Positions 1-10,329 of a stretch of DNA of 64,000 nt are shown piece after piece. The notes under the pieces were generated by a model that saw nothing but the letters and a program-made list of their open reading frames with translations, did not search any database and had not been told where the DNA came from. Origin of the DNA: Pyrus communis (lineage: Eukaryota > Streptophyta > Magnoliopsida > Rosales > Rosaceae); assembly GCF_963583255.1 (NCBI RefSeq), contig NC_084817.1:687001-751000 (forward strand), read 5' to 3'. Each line of letters opens with the position of its first letter. The stretch's first letter is position 1. Both the position numbers and the translations under genes were made by a program.

Positions 1-310
1 AGGGGGATTAACTCAGCAGACCCATACCAAAGATACGGTCTCCCCCGCCCAGGCCAAAACAAAAATTAATGGGGGCATGGTAACCCATCCTTGTTAAGAA
101 CACGGACCAGCGAAGATGGAGGGAGGTTTACCCAATTCACACCGCACATCTCCAGATTACTTCTCGACGCCAAAACATGCGCCGCCAAATTGGCCGATCT
201 CGGTACCCAAGACCAACGACACTCCTGAAAGGTCCCCCCAATACGCAAAGCCTTCGAGATATCGGGGAAGGCCTCCCAGCTGCCCCTCATTGTGGAGTCC
301 GACTCATGCT
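1..310 (-). pseudogene. Remnant of non-LTR retroelement RNase H-like domain
   Basis: Read on the minus strand, the frame ending at 66 gives the tail of the plant retroelement-associated RNase H-like domain. Visible pieces are an ESDS-like acidic stretch just upstream of the first Met, then a WSWVPRSANLAAHVLASRS core, and the typical ending PPSSLVRVLNKDGLPCP. Only the C-terminal part of the domain is left and no reverse transcriptase lies upstream within about 300 bases, so this is a truncated, non-functional copy. The family assignment rests on my recognition of the motif and could be confirmed by a protein search. Plus-strand frames over the same bases are shadows. Confidence 0.6.
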
Positions 311-479
311 TCGTCTTTGTCGTCTTCTCTTCGTCTTCGATTTGCCATCATCTCCCAAACTAAAGGCGGTCTAGTTTTCTTTGACAAGACTAAACTAATA
401 GAAAACAAAACTAATAGAACCCAAAAAGGTCAGGGGCAAAACCGAGTAATTAGTATGTTATTATAGTTGGGCTATTTTA

Positions 480-794
480 ATTGGACTTGTTTAATATTGG
501 GCTTTGTACTAACTATTAAATAAAATTATTACATGACTTTTGATTAAAACTCAAAGTTTTCAAACCATTTTCATTAATTTGCCATTTTCATTAGCTTTTT
601 TTAATAAAAATTAAATAGGATATCAAACAGGTCCTAATTGTCGCCCCTAAAAATATCCAACAAAAAGTGAATATAAAAGAAGCTAAAGGGGCCGTAAATA
701 TAGATAGTTTTGGGCCTTCAGTAACTAATTCCAACCTATAAACTAAGCCTGCTACAGCCCAACTTTTTATAAATTAATAAAGATATTTAGGGTT
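480..794 (+). promoter_or_regulatory. Promoter of the RPA12-type gene: site II motifs, TATA box, telo-boxes
   Basis: TGGGCC lies at 711-716 and its relative AGCCCA (TGGGCT on the other strand) at 756-761. A TATA-like TTTATAAAT follows at about 767-774. TTAGGGTTT (reverse complement of the telo-box) occurs at 787-795, and again at 861-869 in the transcribed leader. Site II plus telo-box is the combination known from plant ribosomal-protein and ribosome-biogenesis genes. That fits a gene for a Pol I subunit. The motifs are seen directly; their regulatory role here is inferred. Confidence 0.55.
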
Positions 795-1208
795 TAAGAT
801 TTAGCAGACGGTGGGTTTTGGGAGTCCAGGTTCAGCTTGATTCCGCTTACAAGTTGGGATTTAGGGTTTTATCACGGAATTTCCATCGCCGACTCCCCTC
901 ACGACGATTGCTCGTATGTTTTTTTTCTTAATTTTAAGTTCAATTTCTTCTTTCACTGTTTAATTTTAATGCTTCGGTGTTTTCAGTAGCTGCTTCTAGT
1001 TTGATTTGTTGAATTCGCTGTTGGGTTTGTATTAATATGAATTAAGATGCCAATTTGATTTTTTTGGACAAAATTAAGTTGCCCGGTAACTGTTTGATGA
1101 AATGCTCAACTGAACTAGTGGCATGTTTTGGGTTTGACTTTGCTAATGCTTAAAGCTCTAACTGCAGGTGCAACAACAATATCTAACGGTGCGTCCGAGA
1201 AGCATTTC

Positions 1209-2454
1209 ATGGCATATTCCCAAGGTCGCAATTTCTTGTTCTGCGACTTGTGTGGGAGTATGCTAAATTTGAATTCAACTAAGTTTGCTCAATGCCCTTT
1301 GTGCAAGTTGAAGCGAAATGTGAAAGGTAGAGCAAACTTAAGCTTTCGGCCATTCGTGTTAACTTTTGCATCTTTAATCTGTTTTCTAGTTTCAAAATTA
1401 TGAATCCATGCTGTATTTTAGTTTTATATGCTCGATTTCGAAAAGAGTTTACATTTGGAAGTGTTTCATATTCTAACCGCTATAGAATTTAAATCATGCC
1501 ATGTCTCGGGCTTTATATTTTTCTGTGACATAGATACGTAATATTTTTGTAGGTTCATAAATCCCTATAAATGTAACTTAATATTTCCTTTCCTTAGTTT
1601 TGTAAATTCCTAATGTGATTTCGATTGTCTTCAGAGATATCCGGAAGAGAAATATCTTACAAAGTCACTGCTGAGGTATGCCCAAAACTATCTTGCTGAT
1701 GCCTGTCATATATGTGTAGATTGTAGGATATTTATATAGATTCTATGTGTGGATAATCGTTCTAGTCTTCGTCTGTGTGTGCTTCTGTGTACACTAAAAC
1801 ATGAACTGTGATGTTGTCGGACAGTTTTTTTCTTTTCCTTCATATGTTCTCATGCCCATCTCACACACTTAGGAATGTGGAAGGGCTTAGCTTCACTTAG
1901 ATATGAAAATAGACGCAAGCAGCAAGTTTAGTTAAAGATTACACTCAAATGTTGGATCTGATTGTTGTATCTGAACTGATATCAATAACGTCGAACTTTA
2001 TATCTCTTTTGGCATCACAGCACCAAGTTATTACTCTGTGTGTTCTTGTTGCAGGATATTAGAAGAGATCTAGGCATATCAATAATTCCTGAAGAGAAGG
2101 TGCAATTGCAAAAGGTAGATGTGCTTTTTGGTTTTCAAATAAAGCTGTGGTTTTTGTTTGGGAATGTGCTTTCAATCTCCCATTTTTCTTATGCTACTTT
2201 TTTCTCGTAAACAGACAGATGCTAAAGCATGTGAAAAATGCGGCCACAACGAGCATACGTATTACTCCCGACAGGTATGCTAGAATCGCTCAATCATCTA
2301 AGTATCTGTTCTTCTTCTTTTTGGAGTCATCTAATTATCTTTTATGTTGCCTTGTCTTCTTTCATTAATACGTATCCAGATGAGATCGGCAGATGAAGGG
2401 GCAACTACTTTCTATGTGTGCACCAATTGCCAGCACCAGTTTACTGAGAATTGA
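1209..2454 (+). CDS. NRPA12: DNA-directed RNA polymerase I subunit RPA12-like
   Basis: Five coding exons join in frame with GT-AG introns: 1209-1326, 1635-1675, 2055-2114, 2215-2274 and 2380-2454, giving 117 residues. A non-coding first exon (about 795-913) is spliced to 1168. The small protein has two zinc ribbons. The N-terminal one shows CDLCG then CPLCK. The C-terminal one, of the TFIIS type, shows CEKCGH then CTNCQHQF. It carries the RSADEGAT loop, whose acidic DE pair is the hallmark of the TFIIS/Rpa12/Rpb9-related ribbon that stimulates RNA cleavage. In the family this subunit supports Pol I proofreading and termination in the nucleolus. The length matches the usual 115-125 residues, all eight zinc cysteines are present, and the frame is unbroken. 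The start is chosen because [12 protein letters not shown] begins right before the first ribbon. Confidence 0.9.
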
Positions 2455-3060
2455 TGCGTTGGAGGTTGTAAGAGATTATGGGATCACAGTGTGGGCCTTG
2501 ATAGTTGACATGTTCCTAACAAACCTAAGATTTATGCCTTGTATTGAGTGTATATTTAAGATTTATCAACTGTGCGATCCAAGTTTTGTCATACCGAACC
2601 AGATTTGTCAGCTATAAGATTTATGCCTTGTATTGGCTGTTTTGTTTTAGGCATTATTTAAAATTTCTTCGATACGATTAGTATTTCCAGAGAAATTCAA
2701 AAATCAAACAAAGATATAGAAATGGAGAGTGAAGTCTAAACATTACCTCATATCGGAGAAAATTATAAGTTTAGGCTAAAATCGACATGTCATTGGTAGT
2801 TCCGGACACATCTACTAAATATTGGAGAAATTTTTATATTTCATCCAAACCAATATTTGATAATCCCTAAAATTTTATTTAAATTTCCATCATGTCCAAT
2901 GAAAGTAACCAATATCGATATCAATATTCCATATGTCCGTTGATATTTTCACAAATTTGCATATCGATACTTGCACAGATACTGATATTTAAACACTGGT
3001 TATAGATAGAGTCAGTAATCTTTATATCGTTCTCTTTAGCATCAAATGTGAATGCAAATT
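2455..3060. other. 3' flank of the RPA12-type gene and AT-rich intergenic DNA
   Basis: The first 150-200 bases are presumably 3' UTR. The phrase around TTTATGCCTTGTATTG occurs twice (about 2531 and 2620), a short duplicated segment. From about 2700 to 3000, phrases with ATATCGATA and CAATATT recur without a clear unit. No gene is seen. Confidence 0.4.
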
Positions 3061-3061
3061 A

Positions 3062-3210
3062 CATATGGTCTAATATCCTAGTAGATAGGATATTGCTTTC
3101 TACCCATGCATCTCTGGTTCGAAACTTTTTCTCCTCAAATTATTGTAACCCTTCCCCTACCCGTTAATAATGGCAATTTCAAAAAATAAAAAATTAAAAA
3201 AAATAAAAAT
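3062..3210 (+). mobile_element. Possible tRNA-derived SINE fragment
   Basis: TAGTAGATAGG at 3079-3089 fits the Pol III A-box consensus and GGTTCGAAAC at 3116-3125 fits the B box, with spacing like that of tRNA-derived SINEs. An A-rich run follows from about 3180. No target duplication was recognised, so the call is tentative. Confidence 0.35.
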
Positions 3211-3344
3211 AAATAAAAAAGAGAGAGTGAATGCAAATTCTTTACCTTATGTGGTTTTGCTTCCGCTGTTTTTTTATTATTTTTATTTTTTAAAGAAACA
3301 CTATTACCTACATTAAGAGGTTGGGGAAGTAGATTAAGCCTCAT

Positions 3345-4085
3345 AATAGACTAGCAATAATATAGTTCAAATTCATCTTTGGGGATAATCAAAATAAATA
3401 TAACTTGTTTGGATATGAGAATAGATTCAGCCAGGTGGTGGAAGTTTTGTTATCCCCAATACTCCACATGTATGTGCTGTTAGAGTTTTTGTAACGATCG
3501 GAATCAAATTTCAAGTGGATCAAAACTACATATCGATGATATGTTATTCAAATATCGATTGATCTAACATTTAAAGATTGACAGCATAGAAAATAGATGT
3601 CGTACTCAAAAACTGATCATTTTGTTAGATTAGATTTTATTATTTTAGTTTATGGTTTTCGGCAAAGATTGGTATGGTTTCCGTTTGATAAGTTTGGTTA
3701 CGATGAAGTAAACGAAGAGAAGGAAAAATTGGTTCATTTTGGGGGGTATGTGGCATGTGACGGATTTGGTTGCTGCTACTGAGATCTGCTACTGACCACC
3801 ACAATTATTAATGGAGCGCTTGAATTGGTGACCACTCGACTGATATTGAGTATCTAGTTATATATTGATCGTTTGTCACAATCTAATGTTTGACTGTTGG
3901 TTGTTGGAATTGCTTGTTTGCTCGCTCGCTTGAATTGCTTGCTCGCTTGAATTGCTCACTCACTTGAATTACTCGCTTTCCTTGTCTTGTCCATCTAACA
4001 AAACATATATTGTCGCGTCCGCCTATTAGGGCTTGTATCCACATCTAATTGTTGGAAAACACATGTCGTATACCACCACAAGAGT
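3345..4085. other. Intergenic, no gene recognised
   Basis: Short open frames have no recognisable family. Around 3905-3985 there is a small run of repeated GCTCGCTTGAATT-like phrases. Nothing else is supported. Confidence 0.3.
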
Positions 4086-4089
4086 TTGA

Positions 4090-4440
4090 TGAGGGTGTTG
4101 GAAATTAGTTTTATTATTATTTATGGTTTTCTTGTGGGCCAAAAATATTATATTTTGTTGCTCGTTAAGTATTAGGATTTACTTTAGTTTTCTATATACA
4201 TATATATATAGAAGTTTTGTACTCGTTTATTGTCAAAAAGTTAGTCAAAATGTAGTGTTATAGGTTATTTAGCCATCTCGACGAATTTGTAATGCTCTCT
4301 TTCATTTCAATTAACAAAGTACTATTTGTATTTCGTTTGTCGTATATTTTGATTTTCAACTCATTTCCGTAATTAGAACCTGAAAAACGATCATTTGACT
4401 AATTTCCCAACCAAAAAACTTGAAACATCCTTAGGGCATT
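4090..4440 (+). mobile_element. LTR-like fragment related to the one at 21920-22190
   Basis: The block with TTATTATTTATGGTTTTCTTGTGGGCC near 4110-4141 also appears, on the other strand, near 22127-22187. In both places it is followed by an ATTAGG(A/G)TTT-type phrase and, further on, by a TCAATTAA(C/T)AAAGTA phrase. Two diverged copies with the same order of blocks suggest old solo LTRs of one family. The ends are not defined. Confidence 0.35.
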
Positions 4441-4862
4441 CTTCTAGGTCATAAAACCTCCATATCATTATTACTTGGTGACCAACAAAAGGAAAAACAA
4501 ATTTGAAAAGAAAAAAGAAAAAAGAAAAAAGAAAAAAGAAAAAAGAAAAAAGAAAAACATCCTCGGGTAATTTTTTATAGGTTATTTAGCCGCCTCGACG
4601 AATTTGTAATGCTCTCTTTCACTTCAATTAACAAAGTACTATTCGTATTTTGTTTGTCATATCCTCTAATTTTCAACTCACTTTCGTAATTAGAACCCGA
4701 AAAACAATCATTTTGACTAATTTCCCAACCAAAAAACTTGAAACATCCTTAGGGCATTCTCCCAAGTCATAAAACCTTCTTATCATTATTCCTTGGTGAC
4801 CAACAAAAGGAAAAACAAATTTGAAAAGAAAAAAGAAAAACATCCTTGGGTAATTTTTTGTG
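4258..4862. repeat. Tandem duplication, two copies of about 300 bp (period about 317)
   Basis: TAGGTTATTTAGCC starts at 4261 and again at 4578. The two copies stay aligned through the CTTGAAACATCCTTAGGGCATTC phrase to the AAAAACATCC(T/C)(C/T)GGGTAA ending. The first copy carries an expanded AAAAAG microsatellite (about 4505-4555) that is short in the second. The second copy ends at about 4862. Confidence 0.8.
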
Positions 4863-5048
4863 CACCCCATTCAAAAATACAGGTGGTGAGATCATAAATT
4901 TCCTCAAGGAGAAAGGAGGAGAGGATTACATGATAAATTGATTATCACGAATTAACCCTGTCACAAGCCCTTATTTAGACAAATGACACCTACAAACCAA
5001 ACCTTGATCACCAATTACCAACACAACAGCACCAACCACCTCAGCCGT

Positions 5049-5714
5049 TCACCGGAGACGTAGAAGACGGCAGAGGTTGTCGGTTGCTCCAGCGTCAACC
5101 CCTGCTGCAGCTTCAGCGTTGCAACCAAGCCTTGGCTGCAGAGAAAACCTCGGCAGAGGCAAGCTACTCGGAGGCGGCGAGAGAGTGAAAATGTAACCTG
5201 AAAACTTCTCCTTATCCACACCACGACCGCGGCGGCCACCGAGACTCTTACCAATGGATGATGATAAAACCCTAGTAACATCTTTGGGAAGATCATTCGG
5301 ATCGGGCCCTAAAGGGCTGGTGGAAGCGATGACCGAACACTCGGTTATCGCTTTGAAGTCATGCTTATTAGCTTCTTCTTTCTTGGAGGGCTTAGACGAT
5401 TTCGGCTTTTTCGGCGTGAGAGATTGGCTTCTGGTGATCATGTTGTTGGTCTTCCTGGTGGCGGGAGGATGGGAGGCGCCGCGAGTACGCAACGGAAGAG
5501 ACGGCAGAGACTGGTGGTGGAAAGGTGGTCTGTTGGGAACCGGTAGAGGAAGGAGAGGTGGGTGTTGGTGCTGCTGCCTTTGCGCTTGTTGAAGATGTTG
5601 GTAGCGGTGGTGGTTGAACACAGAAAGACAAGGTGGAGGAGCTTGGAGGAGACCTCCATGGATGTTGTAATTTATGGGAGCAAGATTTTCAGAGCTTCTT
5701 CTCATCATTTCCAT
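5049..5714 (-). CDS. Proline-rich plant protein with a PNRC-like C-terminal motif, function unknown
   Basis: This is a single coding exon of 221 residues. The N-terminal half is rich in Pro, His and Gln. The middle is basic and Lys/Ser/Pro-rich (TPKKPKSSKPSKKEE, about residues 100-114), a possible nuclear localisation stretch. The last 45 residues are the conserved-looking part: FTLSPPPSSLPLPRFSL followed by CNAEAAAGVDAGATDNL and a basic end. The SPPPSSLPLP core resembles the short motif of PNRC/EDC-type decapping enhancers, so a role in mRNA turnover is possible but inferred. I recognise the tail as common to plant proteins without a firm name. On the minus strand, CTATAAAAAG (plus 6181-6190) is a likely TATA box. 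A donor at about 6143 and an acceptor ending at 5715 would make a leader intron of about 430 bases that splices exactly at the ATG. Confidence 0.7.
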   Translation of the reverse strand: MEMMRRSSENLAPINYNIHGGLLQAPPPCLSVFNHHRYQHLQQAQRQQHQHPPLLPLPVPNRPPFHHQSLPSLPLRTRGASHPPATRKTNNMITRSQSLTPKKPKSSKPSKKEEANKHDFKAITECSVIASTSPLGPDPNDLPKDVTRVLSSSIGKSLGGRRGRGVDKEKFSGYIFTLSPPPSSLPLPRFSLQPRLGCNAEAAAGVDAGATDNLCRLLRLR

Positions 5715-6190
5715 CTGCTTGCAGGCACAGATTGATTGTTCTACAACAACAGTTTCCAGTTTCCACGGCCAAAAATTGCAGCTCTTCTGAAGTGTAATAT
5801 ATCACAAAATCAAAAATATATGCCACCGTGAAAATCTTGGATTAATATGCAAGATTTTCTGTAGAAATTTGGTGACAAAAAAGAAAGAAAACGTTTGAGA
5901 AAAATTTACAGTAAATCTGAACCAAAAAAGGATTTCGATCACGAGAAATCAAGGAACCAAAATCAAAATGTTTCTCTAGATCAATACTTTTTAGTTGAAC
6001 TCGCGTCGAGTTGAAACAAACTGATCAAATATAAGAATTTTAGGCCGTCAAGAGACGATGAAAATTTCAAATTAAATTCGAGATAGGAATTTTAAGCTTA
6101 ACATAGAAGTTAGAATTAGAGATCTCAAAGTACTTTGCGTTACCTCGAGGAATCTTGAATTAGCTTTGTACCTCTACCTCCTTTTTATAG
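5715..6190 (-). promoter_or_regulatory. TATA box and leader with probable intron for the proline-rich gene
   Basis: The minus strand shows CTATAAAAAG (plus 6181-6190), then CTCGAG/GTAACG (donor at plus 6143) and GCAAGCAG/ATGG (acceptor ending at 5715). A short first exon at about 6155-6144 is inferred. Transcript data would settle it. Confidence 0.45.
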
Positions 6191-6395
6191 AGCGATGCTC
6201 CCCCAAGGAGAAATTTTTTATTGTAATCGGAATATGGATGATACATCACGTATTTTTATATACATAGTGAGAAATTTTATTTTTTAGGTTATTAATTTTT
6301 TAACACATATATTCTATAATGATACATAATGTACAATTCTGTGTTCCAGTCACACTAAAATATCTCTCCTCCCCAATGGCTACATTATTCCTTTT

Positions 6396-7256
6396 TGGAT
6401 CAATATCAGTTTACTACCCTAAAGTTTATTGATTTTCAACTTTTGATACATGAAGTTTTTTTTGTCCCAATTTGGTACTTAAAGTCATAATTCTGGGATA
6501 CTTTCATACATCCGTTAAGTTTTCCATCAGAACCTTTGTTAACTGATGAAGTGGCGCCTACATGAACAATAACTGAACGCCACGTGTCAATATGGGTTCA
6601 CGTGAATTTAAAAAAAATATTTAAATTAAAATTAAAAAAAAAAACATTTCTGAGCATCCTGCCTCAACCTTCCCGACCCCTCCCTCATTCTCCCTCCCTT
6701 CTCTCATTTGCACCCACCCAACCTCTATACGGTACCTACCCCCACCCTCTTCACCTCCCCTCCCTTCTCTTTCCTCCACCATCTTCACCCAATTCCTCCC
6801 ATCAGATCGTCGCCGTATTCGAAACCCCCGAACCCGTCACCGTCACCATGGGCTTCAAGATTAAGACCGTTCAGCGTCGAGGCCTGCGTCGTACCCATAT
6901 AGGTGGAAGAGGAGCAAGGTAGATGGTGGGTGTGCGGGGAGGGTGGGTGCAAACGAGATAATGGAGGGAGAAAGAGGGGAGAAGGTCTGAGGGAAGTAGG
7001 ACGCCTAGAAAAGAAAGAAAAAACTTTAATTTTTTTAATTTTTTAATATTCACATGGCTCCACATTGACACGTAGTGCTTAATCATTGTTCACGTGAGTG
7101 CCACGTTATCAATTAACGGAGGTCCTGACAGAAAACTTAACAGATGTATGAAAATGTTCCAGAATTATGACTTTAGGTATCAAACTGGGACAAAAAAAAA
7201 CATGTACCAAAAGTTGCAAATCAAGAAAATTTAAGGTAATAAACTGAAATTAATCA
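6396..7256. mobile_element. Non-autonomous DNA transposon with long (about 210 bp) terminal inverted repeats
   Basis: The left arm (about 6396-6610) starts GGATCAATATCAGTTTACTA. The right arm (about 7045-7256), read on the minus strand, starts GATTAATTTCAGTTTATTAC. The arms stay complementary through TTTTGTCCCA, AAGTCATAATTCTGG and the CACGTGTCAAT-like phrase. The centre is a C/T-rich stretch that includes a short open phrase from ATG at 6848. Long arms suggest a Mutator-like or fold-back element; no clear 9-bp target duplication was found. There is no transposase, so it would move only with help in trans. Confidence 0.7.
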
Positions 7257-8590
7257 TTTATTTTTTTTATTTTGTATTTTAACGTTTTATACGTGTTATA
7301 AAATATTTAAAGATTTGTATCTTATTAGATTTCTGGTATTTGACAGACAGCCGTTGCGGTCGGCTACAACTTGGTCCAAGACCGGGCACTGTTCTGTTGG
7401 GCGGCAACCGCCAGTTCGTCTTCCACCGTTGGATCCCGCCTATGGAAAGAGCCGTTGGGGAAACTCTGGCCGTTGATAAGTCTGGGTTCCTCGTAATTGG
7501 TTGGGCGATAGGGACTCGTTGAATCCTAGCCACGCACGTCTTTAACTAGGGGTGTCCCAGCTTTGTTTTAAAATCATCCCTCTGACCTCAAGTGCAGGGT
7601 AGGGAAGGAAGAAGTGGTGGCAGTTTTTTTTAATTCTTCTATTTGTTATTATCTTTTTTCCTCCACATAGTGAGATTATTATTTTAAAATGTAGTGTTTT
7701 TCACACACTCCTTATACCTTACATATATTCTTGTTAATTTTTCCATAGATCTTGTTTAATTTCATGCAATCCCGATCAACTGAAAATCGAGAATAATGTG
7801 TAAAAAATAGGTGTGTCGATAACATCATCTTATTCTAATTCGAATACAACTCTTCTTCATTAGGGCAATACACCACTTGAAACTTTCTATTTTGAATATT
7901 TTCATATTGTCCTTGAGACGTTCATTCTCGTCCTGCAGTCTTGTACAATGATGTGTATCGTTGCTTTTTTGGGTGATCTTTTAAAGTTTAATTTTGCTAA
8001 AAATTAACAAAATTTAAAATCGTTTAATTATATAATAGTCGCCAATTATGTAAACACTAATTGTTTTTAATAATATTGACTTAATATCAAACGATTTTAA
8101 ATTTGATTAATTTTTTCACAAATCTTACCTTCAAAATATATAAATATAAAATACACAAGTGTAATGATTGTTAAAAGTTGCAAAATGAGAATGATAAGAA
8201 ACAAAAAATGATTATGTTAGGGAGAACAAATTTTATGGAGTAACGCTATAAAGACTAAATTTACAGATAAAATTTGTACACTAAATGATGTATCATCAAT
8301 ATGAAGTAAACACATTAATCGATATTTAATTAATAATTTAATTATTAACAACCACATTATTTGATTTATACAATTTGATTTAAAAATTTTGTATCTCTAA
8401 CATTATGCGGAGAGGTAAAAAAAAAAAAAAAAAAGGAAGGTTGGTAGCCTCCCGTTGCCCTTTTTTTATTTTTATTTTTTTGTGGGGGAAATGATTGGCA
8501 ATGTTTACAATATATAAGACTTGGCACGTATCGATATTTTGTATTTTTGTTGACATCTGGAACATAAGAAGATAGAGATGAATTTGGGAC
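7257..8590. other. Intergenic; one GC-rich island at about 7340-7550
   Basis: The stretch at 7340-7550 is clearly more GC-rich than its surroundings but has no recognisable coding content on either strand. The rest is AT-rich with homopolymer runs (for example poly-A at about 8416-8433). No gene is supported. Confidence 0.3.
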
Positions 8591-8801
8591 AAGATTCTCT
8601 TCGGATCCTCATTGTGGGGATCTAGTAATTAATCAATTGTATTCATTCATTGTATGTCGTGCGGTTAGTTTTCGTTAAGTACTATTTATCTTTAATTTTA
8701 AATTAAAAATTTTAAAAGATTTCTAGCCGCACGATGTATAATGAACGAATACGATTGATTGATTCTCTGAATTCATACAAAGAGGATTCGAAGAAGATCT
8801 T
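8591..8801. mobile_element. Fold-back MITE, copy 1
   Basis: The left end AAGATTCTCTTCGGATCCTC pairs with the right end GAGGATTCGAAGAAGATCTT. Inside, GTGCGG(T/C)TAG pairs with CTAGCCGCAC, so nearly the whole 211 bases can fold into a hairpin. A diverged relative lies at about 14470-14640. No firm target duplication was found. Confidence 0.65.
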
Positions 8802-9070
8802 ATTCCATGAATTTGGTTGCATTCCATCGTCGCGCGTGTTCATGCACTATACACGTGGCCTCATTTCAGCAACTGCTGTGCTGACAATGAAAAATCTTCC
8901 ATAATTTCAATGACCAGGGAGGGAGATCAAGATCTTCCAAAATTCAATGAACAAAGTGAGAGATCCTAATTTGCCACATTTTCAACGTTCCATGTTGAAT
9001 TACATCCTCCAGCCTACGTATACCGGAGAGAAGAATGGTAGAGGTTCAATCATTTTTAACACGTAGCGCT

Positions 9071-9363
9071 TCTTATATGTTATTGAATCTGATTATAAAA
9101 ATTACAGTGGATATGCTTAGTAAGTTAGCTTGTGATTCTCTGTTTTCTGTCTTTAGCTTGGTGGCTTCTTGTAAATCTGAAATGCATGGTGGCAAATTTA
9201 GGGTTCAGCATACTTATAGGGAAGGGAACTATGTTGCAGATAAATTAGCAGAAATTGGTCCTTCTTTGGAGTATGGTTGTCATTGTTCAGGAAGAACTAT
9301 AAGAGGCTGCTAGACCCAGATTTGTCTGGTTGTTTTTGTTTTTTGTATTGTACCAAAAAAATC
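9071..9363 (+). mobile_element. 5'-truncated LINE insertion with RNase H remnant
   Basis: The 14-base word TAACACGTAGCGCT stands at 9057-9070 and again at 9364-9377, exactly flanking the insert. The insert encodes the end of a retroelement RNase H-like domain (HTYREGNYVADKLAEIG is plain), stops at 9313, and ends in GTACCAAAAAAATC. A truncated 5' end, an A-rich 3' end and a 14-bp target duplication are the signature of target-primed insertion by an L1-type element. Because the flanking duplication is identical, the insertion is probably not very old. Confidence 0.85.
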
Positions 9364-9435
9364 TAACACGTAGCGCTAGTTTCACTCAATGTAACAGCTA
9401 AGATAGTTGGATACTCTTACCAAAATATCTGTCAT

Positions 9436-9516
9436 GCATACATATATACATGCATACATGCAGGCATACATATATACATATATACATATATACATATATA
9501 CATGCATACATGCATA
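9436..9516. repeat. TACATATA / CATGCATA microsatellite
   Basis: Repeated ATACATAT and ATGCATAC words run through this stretch with few interruptions. Confidence 0.9.
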
Positions 9517-9529
9517 TTATTGTCGTGTT

Positions 9530-10024
9530 TATTTGTCCTATTTGGGATAAGTACATGTTTAGGGCTTAAAGGGCAGATGAAGCCAGATTCAATAATCCTG
9601 AGCACCGAAAGTTAATTAGGGTTGGTACATCAGTTGACTCGAATGTTAATTTAATTTCCATATTGAGCGCCATCCAAGGCCATATGTTCAGTTCGTGACT
9701 CGATATTGTGTGCCCAAAATTAGTCATGCATGCAGTTTCTTTCAAAACAAGATATGATGACTTGTAACGTCCAGATTGTCGAGTAGCTATACATAGATTG
9801 CTAGGCTAGCTAGATGAATGATTTCGCCACAAAGTCCATCACACACCTTTGTTAAATTTAGGCTCATCATTTCAAATTAATTAAAGAAGATCAACGATAA
9901 AAAAATTTAACAATAATGTGTGTAGGATAAAAATAATGTATAAATAGCATTGTCCTAGTACTAATAACAGTACTGTCCACGTTGGCCCCTTGAGTGGAGA
10001 AAAGAATGAGTGGATCCTCTTCCT
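9530..10024. other. Intergenic, nothing recognised
   Basis: No open frame of recognisable content, RNA gene or clear repeat unit was seen. Confidence 0.3.
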
Positions 10025-10027
10025 TAA

Positions 10028-10324
10028 GGTACCGTTTGATACGTGGGACGGGACGGAACAGAGTGGGATAAGGTGTTCCGTCCCACGTTTGGTGCGCCTA
10101 AAACGGGTGGAACGAGTTGTTCCACGGGACTAGTTTTGGGTGAATTTTCGTTCCACCTCACCTCCCTGGAACGACTCGTTCCACATCCGTGGAACACAAA
10201 ATTATAACTTCTCCGTCTCCTTCTTCTTCCTCCTTGTTTCCATCCGAGGGCATCTTTGCTCCCGCTCCGTTCCGTTCCGTCCTGTCCCGTTCCGTCCCGT
10301 CCCGTCTGCATATCAAACGATACC
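10028..10324. mobile_element. PIF/Harbinger (Tourist-like) MITE
   Basis: The element starts GGTACCGTTTGATACG and ends with its inverted copy (ATATCAAACGATACC). TAA flanks both sides (10025-10027 and 10325-10327), the 3-bp target duplication typical of PIF/Harbinger. The subterminal arms are runs of GGGAC/GGAAC (left) and GTCCC/GTTCC (right), making it unusually GC-rich for this AT-rich region. It has no coding capacity; open frames across it are shadows of the repetitive arms. Confidence 0.85.
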
Positions 10325-10329
10325 TAAGA

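Noticed and set aside
116..466. 116-residue plus-strand frame at the left edge
   Set aside because: Shadow of the minus-strand RNase H-like remnant.
7340..7533. Overlapping frames in the GC-rich island
   Set aside because: Short, on both strands, with no motif; higher GC alone makes chance frames longer.
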